Assembly (NCBI GenBank): GCA_903844825.1
Contig: CAIMVC010000051.1
Location: 1 to 64,000 of the forward strand
Length of the DNA: 64,000 bases
Source: an uncultured Burkholderiales bacterium
GTDB taxonomy: Bacteria > Pseudomonadota > Gammaproteobacteria > Burkholderiales > Burkholderiaceae_C
Reading direction: 5' to 3'
This document shows positions 58,807-64,000 of this stretch, piece by piece. Positions within the stretch are counted from its first letter, which is position 1. Each line of letters starts with the position of its first letter. A program made the position numbers and the translations under genes. The notes beneath the pieces were generated by a model, which made no database searches, was not told the origin of the DNA, and saw only the letters and a program-made list of their open reading frames with translations.

Positions 58807-58838
58807 GTGCGGCTGCTTTTTCCCTCAGGAGACCCAAG

Positions 58839-59795
58839 ATGAAGCACTTTGTGATGGGCATCGATTTCGGCTCCACCACGGCCAAGACCGTGATTCTCGA
58901 TTTGCAAGGCCGGGTAGTGGCGTCCAACGTCGCGCACATGGGAGCGGTCAGTGGCGAAGGAGTTACCTCCTCGATCAATGGAGCCCTCAGCCAGGCCGGC
59001 ATTTCGCAGGCGGACATTGGACGAACGGTTAGCACCGGTTATGGCCGGCGCATGCTGGACATCGCCGACAAGAACTACACGGAAATCACTTGCCACGCAC
59101 GTGGCGCGGTGGCAATGGTGCCCGATGCGCGCTTGGTGATTGATATTGGCGGACAGGACAGCAAGGTCATCGCTGTCGATGCGAATGGCCTGGTCGCCCA
59201 GTTCGCCATGAACGATCGATGTGCAGCCGGAACCGGCAAGTTCCTCGAAGTGTTGGCGCGTGCCATGCAGATCGAACTGCAGGAGATGGGGGGCATTGCG
59301 CTACAAGCTAAAGAAGAACTCAAGATTTCCAGCATGTGCGCGACCTTCGCCGAGACCGAGGTGATCTCACTCCTGGCAGAAGGAAATACCAAGCCCGATG
59401 TACTCGGTGCCGTTCATGCGGCCATCGCCAGCCGTACCATGGGGCTGGTGGGGCGGGTTGGGAAAAAAGGCCCTGTTGTCATGACCGGTGGTGTCGCTAA
59501 AAATGCCGCCGCGGTGCACCATATTCAGGCAGCGCTCGGCATGCCCATTCACCTGCCTACCGCGCCGCAGACGGCGGGTGCACTAGGTGCTGCACTGCTG
59601 GCTCTGGATGACTACCGTGCCGAGCACAAAGATGAGATTGCGTCAGCGCTCGATGGCAAACTCGACCTGCAGATGGATGAAGCCCAACATTGCGTTCCCG
59701 GCTGCAAGGGGGTGCCTGCAGAGGCCGAGGTGTCCCAGGCGACGCCTGCCGGTTCCGCCTGGGTGCCCATGAATGGGCCCACCCGGCAGCATTGA
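58839..59795 (+). CDS. BadF/BcrA/HgdC-family ATPase (dehydratase/reductase activase)
   Basis: MGIDFGSTTAKTVILD, STGYGRRML, DIGGQDSKVI, MNDRCAAGTGKFLEVLARAM, SSMCATFAETEVISLL, MTGGVAKN. Confidence 0.93.
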   Translation: MKHFVMGIDFGSTTAKTVILDLQGRVVASNVAHMGAVSGEGVTSSINGALSQAGISQADIGRTVSTGYGRRMLDIADKNYTEITCHARGAVAMVPDARLVIDIGGQDSKVIAVDANGLVAQFAMNDRCAAGTGKFLEVLARAMQIELQEMGGIALQAKEELKISSMCATFAETEVISLLAEGNTKPDVLGAVHAAIASRTMGLVGRVGKKGPVVMTGGVAKNAAAVHHIQAALGMPIHLPTAPQTAGALGAALLALDDYRAEHKDEIASALDGKLDLQMDEAQHCVPGCKGVPAEAEVSQATPAGSAWVPMNGPTRQH

Positions 59796-59944
59796 GCCTC
59801 AAGCTACTCGATGCAATCGGGAGTGCCTGTGCAAATACGTTCCAAGCTTTGTTTGCGACTGCGCTCGGTTGAGGGCCTGCATCGGTTTTTGCACAGCCTG
59901 ACCCGGGGCTACTTTGTATTCTTGTCTATCGAGCGGAGGAGCTG

Positions 59945-61033
59945 ATGCAGGTAGTGGCAGCTTACGCGCACTCGCAGAACACACCGATTGCCGTCGACAC
60001 CTTTGAGCTCGATGGCGTGCGCGAGCGCGAAGTGCTCATCGAAATGAAGGCGGCCGGTCTGTGCCGCTCCGACATGTCGTTCTTCGATGGCTCGCGGGAC
60101 TGGTCTGACTACCCGCTGGTCCTGGGCCATGAGGGGGCCGGCGTGGTGCTCGATTGCGGCTCAGGGGTGACCCATGTCAGGCCGGGTGACCACGTTATTC
60201 CCGTCGCGATCCCAGAGTGCGGCGAGTGCCCCGCCTGCCGCAGCCGCAAGACCAATCTGTGTGACCTCTATTTCAAGCCGACCAGCCGACGCCCGTTTCG
60301 TCTGCAGGGCAAGCCGACTCGGGCTTTTTGCGAATTGGGAACGTTTTCTCAGCGCATCATCGTGCGTGACACGCAGGTCACCAAGATATCCCCCTTGGCG
60401 CCCATGGACGTGGTGTGCTGTCTCGGCTGCGCCGGCGCCACCGGAATTGGCGCAGCCTTGTTCACGGCACGCATGGAAGCCAATAGCTCTGCGGTGGTGT
60501 TCGGCTTGGGTGGAATCGGGCTGAACGTCGTCGAGGGCGCTCGCATTGCAGGCGCCCGTATGATCATCGGCGTTGACTCCAACCCCGCCAAGGAGCCCTT
60601 TGCCCGTGCCGCCGGCGTGACCCATTTTGTGGATGCATCCAAGCCGGGTGCCGATACGCTCGGTTTGATACGTGAACTGACCGACGGCGGTGCTGACTAC
60701 GCATTTGAATGTGTAGGCCATGCGGACATCTTGCGACTGGCGGTCGAATGCACCCGCATTGGTTGGGGTACAACGGTCATGTTGGGGGTCTTGCCAGGGG
60801 CTCAGGAACTGGCGCTCAGACCGCGTTCGATCCAGGAGGGTCGCCGTCTGCTGGGCTCCTACCTGGGTAACGTCAAGACGCGCACTGAACTGCCCTTGCT
60901 CGTCGACATGTACCTCGATGGTCGGCTGCATCTGGATAACTTGATTTCTCACCGCATCAGCCTAGATCAGATCGGTGAGGGGTTTGAGCTGCTCGCATCC
61001 GGCGACGCCCGGCGTGTGGTTATTGATTTTTGA
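59945..61033 (+). CDS. Zn-dependent alcohol dehydrogenase (MDR family)
   Basis: GLCRSDMSFF, LGHEGAGVV, structural zinc ECGECPACRSRKTNLC, FGLGGIGLNVVEGARIAGA. Confidence 0.92.
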   Translation: MQVVAAYAHSQNTPIAVDTFELDGVREREVLIEMKAAGLCRSDMSFFDGSRDWSDYPLVLGHEGAGVVLDCGSGVTHVRPGDHVIPVAIPECGECPACRSRKTNLCDLYFKPTSRRPFRLQGKPTRAFCELGTFSQRIIVRDTQVTKISPLAPMDVVCCLGCAGATGIGAALFTARMEANSSAVVFGLGGIGLNVVEGARIAGARMIIGVDSNPAKEPFARAAGVTHFVDASKPGADTLGLIRELTDGGADYAFECVGHADILRLAVECTRIGWGTTVMLGVLPGAQELALRPRSIQEGRRLLGSYLGNVKTRTELPLLVDMYLDGRLHLDNLISHRISLDQIGEGFELLASGDARRVVIDF

Positions 61034-61121
61034 GTTCCTTGTTTACACAGCAGGGAAACCCTCTTGCGCTGAGTTTATAAAGCGGTCATAACGCATTCAT
61101 AAGGCTTTAAGGGAGTACTCC

Positions 61122-62858
61122 ATGGCGACCAGTGTCACACCCGGAATTTGTCGTAATTGTCTCGCGTATTGTCCGATCCTCGTGACTGTCGAGGACGGAC
61201 GTGCGGTCAAAGTCACCGGCGATCCGCAAGCGCCCGCGTTTGACGGCTACAGTTGCCCGAAGGGGCGGGCTCTTCCTGCGCAGCATAACGATCCGGCGCG
61301 CCTGAAGCACCCTCTGCAGCGCCAGGCCGACGGCAGCTTCGCCAAGATTGATTCGGGCCTGGTCATGGACCAGGTCGCGGCGAAAATCCAGGAAGTTCTG
61401 GCCCGCCATGGGCCGCGCTCAGTGGCCATGTACCGCGGCAGCGGCCAAGTCTCGCATCCCAGTTCGGCGCCCATCATGGGTGCTTGGTTGCGAGCGATCG
61501 GCTCGCGCATGAATTTCTCCGCTGCCAGTATTGACAAGCCCGCCGAGTACACGTCGGTGGCGATGCATGGCAACTGGCATGCAGGCATGCAGACATTTGA
61601 GACATCCGATACCTGGATTGTGGTGGGCGCCAATCCCGTCATCGCCAAGTCAAATGGTGGTCCGCTCAACAACCCCGGCATGCGCCTGAAGGAGGCGCAG
61701 GAGCGCGGCATGAAGATGATCGTGATCGATCCCAGGCGCACGGAAACTGCACGGCGTGCCGCGGTTCACCTGCAACTGCGGCCGGGTACCGACGCGGTGC
61801 TGCTCGCTGGCCTGATACACATCATCTTGGCCGAGGATTTGACTGACGTCGAATTTGTGAGAGAAAACGCGGTGGGCCTGGCTGAACTGCGCGCTGCCGT
61901 GGCGCCGTACACCGCTGAATTCGTCGCGCGTGTTGCCGACGTTCCCGTGGCGCAACTACTTGATGCAGCCCGCATCTTTGGCCGCGCCAGACGCGGTGGC
62001 GTGGTGTGCTCCACAGGACCTAGTTTTTCGACTCATAGCAATCTCAGCTACTACTTGGCGCTGTGTCTGAACACCTTGTGTGGCCGTTGGGCGCGTTCCG
62101 GCGACACGGCACCCCATCCCAATGTATTGCTGCCCGCCTTTGCGCCGCGCGCCCAGCCTTATGCCCCTTACCCGGTCTTGAGCGACCGAGCGATGCGGGT
62201 GTTCGGTCTGATGGAAAACGCCAGTGGTGTTCCGACCGCAGCGCTGGCCGATGAAATACTGCTGGAAGGTGAGGGCCAGATTAAGGTGCTGTTGTGTCTA
62301 GGTGGCAACCCGGTACTGGCCTGGCCCGATCAGAAAAAGACCGAGGCAGCGCTGAGCAAGCTTGAGTTACTGGTCGTGCTGGACTACCGCATGAGCGCTA
62401 CGGCCGACTACGCGCATTACGTGGTCCCGCCACCGATGTCACTCGAATTGCCGGGCACTACGCAGATGGTCGAGTCGCTCAAGTACTACGGTGTTTCGCG
62501 GGGCTATGCCATGCCCTGGGCGCAGTACACGCCGGCCATCGCGAGCGTGCCGGAGGGCTCTGACCTGATTGACGATGGCGCCTTCTTCTTTGGCCTGGCC
62601 CAGCGCATGGGTCTGCAACTCGAATGGATCAACCCGCGTGGACAAGGGCCGAATCAGGAAAGTCCTGCCCAAACCGTTGCGCTGGATATGACTCGGGTGC
62701 CTACCGTTGATGAATTGATCGACCTGGCCTGCACTGATGCTCGGGTGCCGCTGGATGTGGTGAAGTCGCATGTTCATGGGCACGTCTACGATCTGGATGT
62801 GCGTGTGTTGCCACGTGACCCGCAGTGCAGCGCCATGCTGCAACTGGCGACGCGATGA
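61122..62858 (+). CDS. molybdopterin-dependent oxidoreductase, large part lacking C-terminal domain
   Basis: CRNCLAYCPILVTVEDGRAVKVTGDPQAPAFDGYSCPKGR (4Fe-4S motif), WIVVGANPVIAKSNGGPLNNPGMRLKEAQERGMKMIVIDPRRTETA. Confidence 0.88.
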   Translation: MATSVTPGICRNCLAYCPILVTVEDGRAVKVTGDPQAPAFDGYSCPKGRALPAQHNDPARLKHPLQRQADGSFAKIDSGLVMDQVAAKIQEVLARHGPRSVAMYRGSGQVSHPSSAPIMGAWLRAIGSRMNFSAASIDKPAEYTSVAMHGNWHAGMQTFETSDTWIVVGANPVIAKSNGGPLNNPGMRLKEAQERGMKMIVIDPRRTETARRAAVHLQLRPGTDAVLLAGLIHIILAEDLTDVEFVRENAVGLAELRAAVAPYTAEFVARVADVPVAQLLDAARIFGRARRGGVVCSTGPSFSTHSNLSYYLALCLNTLCGRWARSGDTAPHPNVLLPAFAPRAQPYAPYPVLSDRAMRVFGLMENASGVPTAALADEILLEGEGQIKVLLCLGGNPVLAWPDQKKTEAALSKLELLVVLDYRMSATADYAHYVVPPPMSLELPGTTQMVESLKYYGVSRGYAMPWAQYTPAIASVPEGSDLIDDGAFFFGLAQRMGLQLEWINPRGQGPNQESPAQTVALDMTRVPTVDELIDLACTDARVPLDVVKSHVHGHVYDLDVRVLPRDPQCSAMLQLATR

Positions 62859-63322
62859 TGATGCAGGAACTGCGCGACCTGAAGGGTGCCAGTGCTCAAC
62901 CCAGCGTTGACCCAGCCTTTCCTTTCACGCTGGTTTGCCGACGCGCTAACGCTTATATGAATTCGGTCGGACCTGGCATGAAGGGCTTGGACAAAGGTGA
63001 CGGGCATCCACCAGCGGCCATGCATCCCAGCGACCTTGAAGCGCTAGGCATTGCGCCGGACAGTCTGGTGACGATAGGTTCACGGCACGCCACGATGCTG
63101 GCGCGCGTGGAGGCCGACGACAGTTTGCGAGTTGGGCTGGTGGCGGTGGTTCATGGCTTCGGAGCCAGTTCCTCAGGTGATGGGAAACGCAATGCGGTAG
63201 CCAGCGGGTCCGTCACGCGCCTGGTCAACATGGACGAGTATGACCCGATCAGCGGCATCCCACGCATGAGTGCCTTGCCGGTGACGGTTCAAGCCGTGCC
63301 TACCGGCGCCGCGATGGCGTAA
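62855..63322 (+). CDS. molydopterin dinucleotide-binding domain (C-terminal part of the preceding oxidoreductase) as separate ORF
   Basis: FPFTLVCRRANAYMNSVGPG..., MHPSDLEALGIAPDSLVTIGSRHATMLARVEADDSLRVGLVAVVHGFG; ATGA overlap with 61122-62858. Confidence 0.75.
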   Translation: MMMQELRDLKGASAQPSVDPAFPFTLVCRRANAYMNSVGPGMKGLDKGDGHPPAAMHPSDLEALGIAPDSLVTIGSRHATMLARVEADDSLRVGLVAVVHGFGASSSGDGKRNAVASGSVTRLVNMDEYDPISGIPRMSALPVTVQAVPTGAAMA

Positions 63323-63462
63323 AAATACAGTTGCATACCTTATGCTAATTCAATAAACTGCGGCGACGTTTCAAGTGGGATCCGGAACTTCCGGACCATT
63401 GCCTTGCTTTTTAACAAGCGTGATGCCCGCGGAAGATAAAACCAGCACCAGGAGACCAGAAA

Positions 63463-64000
63463 ATGCAAGCGACCACTAAATTTACAGAGTCTTATTTCCC
63501 TGCAGAGCAGATTGGCGAGCTGATCGAAAAAACCTTGCCAGACCTCATGATGGAGATCGCGCGCGAGGTCCCCGATCGCTTGGCTTTGGTGGAGGGCGTG
63601 GCTGACCCAGCCAAGCGGCGGCGTTGGACCTACAGCCAGTTGCTGGACGACGTTCAAAAGGTTGCTCGGGGTTTGCTGACGCATTTACAACCCGGTGACA
63701 AGGTGGCGATTTTGGCCCCGGAGACGCCTGAGTGGGTCATCATGCAGCACGCTATGTGCTTTGCAGGCTTGATCATCGTGCCCTTGAATCCCGCCTACAC
63801 CGAGCGCGAAGTGGAGTTCGTCGTCAAGAGCTCAGAGGCCAGTGCGATCGTCTTTGCCGAGAGTTCGCGAGGCAAGGATTTGCGCAAGATCGTGGAGGGC
63901 GTTCAGGCCAAGTTGCCGCATCTCAAGACGGCGATTTGTATTTCGGACATCGAGGCACTGAAAGCCGCCGGTGATCCGGCGCGGGAACTGCCCAAGCAAT
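63463..64000 (+). CDS. AMP-binding acyl-CoA ligase, N-terminal part (truncated by window edge)
   Basis: LALVEGVADPAKRRRWTYSQLLDDVQKVARGLL...LAPETPEWVIMQHAMCFAGLIIVPLNPAYTEREVEFV; closely resembles 41019-42674. Confidence 0.88.
   Translation, partial: MQATTKFTESYFPAEQIGELIEKTLPDLMMEIAREVPDRLALVEGVADPAKRRRWTYSQLLDDVQKVARGLLTHLQPGDKVAILAPETPEWVIMQHAMCFAGLIIVPLNPAYTEREVEFVVKSSEASAIVFAESSRGKDLRKIVEGVQAKLPHLKTAICISDIEALKAAGDPARELPKQ

Noticed and set aside
33998-59795. Annotating the genes as bcrABCD (canonical benzoyl-CoA reductase)
   Set aside because: Only one HgdC-like activase is present and substrate specificity cannot be read from sequence by eye; kept as family-level calls.

Overview
The window is about 64 kb of GC-rich, densely coding bacterial DNA, and the protein style suggests a betaproteobacterium (low-confidence inference). 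It is almost entirely a catabolic island for a CoA-activated, probably (ali)cyclic or branched carboxylic acid. I count 6 AMP-forming acyl-CoA ligases (one cut by the right edge), 3 acyl-CoA dehydrogenases, 3 enoyl-CoA hydratase/isomerase proteins, 2 MaoC-type hydratases, 7 SDRs, 2 CaiB/BaiF CoA-transferase/racemase proteins, two Liv-type ABC importers, one TRAP importer, one orphan Bug/TctC-type binding protein and a DMT permease. No transcriptional regulator, tRNA, rRNA, CRISPR array or transposase was seen. The most unusual content is: (a) three tandem two-gene sets of the benzoyl-CoA reductase / 2-hydroxyacyl-CoA dehydratase (BcrC/BcrB, HgdB/HgdA) family with a single HgdC-like activase, followed by a Zn-dependent alcohol dehydrogenase and a split molybdopterin oxidoreductase; (b) three APH/ACAD11-like kinases, two followed by a small helical protein (possible LvaA-LvaB analogues), one coupled to a histidine phosphatase and one to an acyl-CoA dehydrogenase; (c) two DHSWG-motif CrtC/DUF7064-like proteins; (d) a recurrent TAAGGTA/GTACGCTA-like motif in at least seven promoter regions, which looks like a regulon operator; (e) a likely single-base frameshift in one livF. 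All family calls come from reading the translations. No searches were run.
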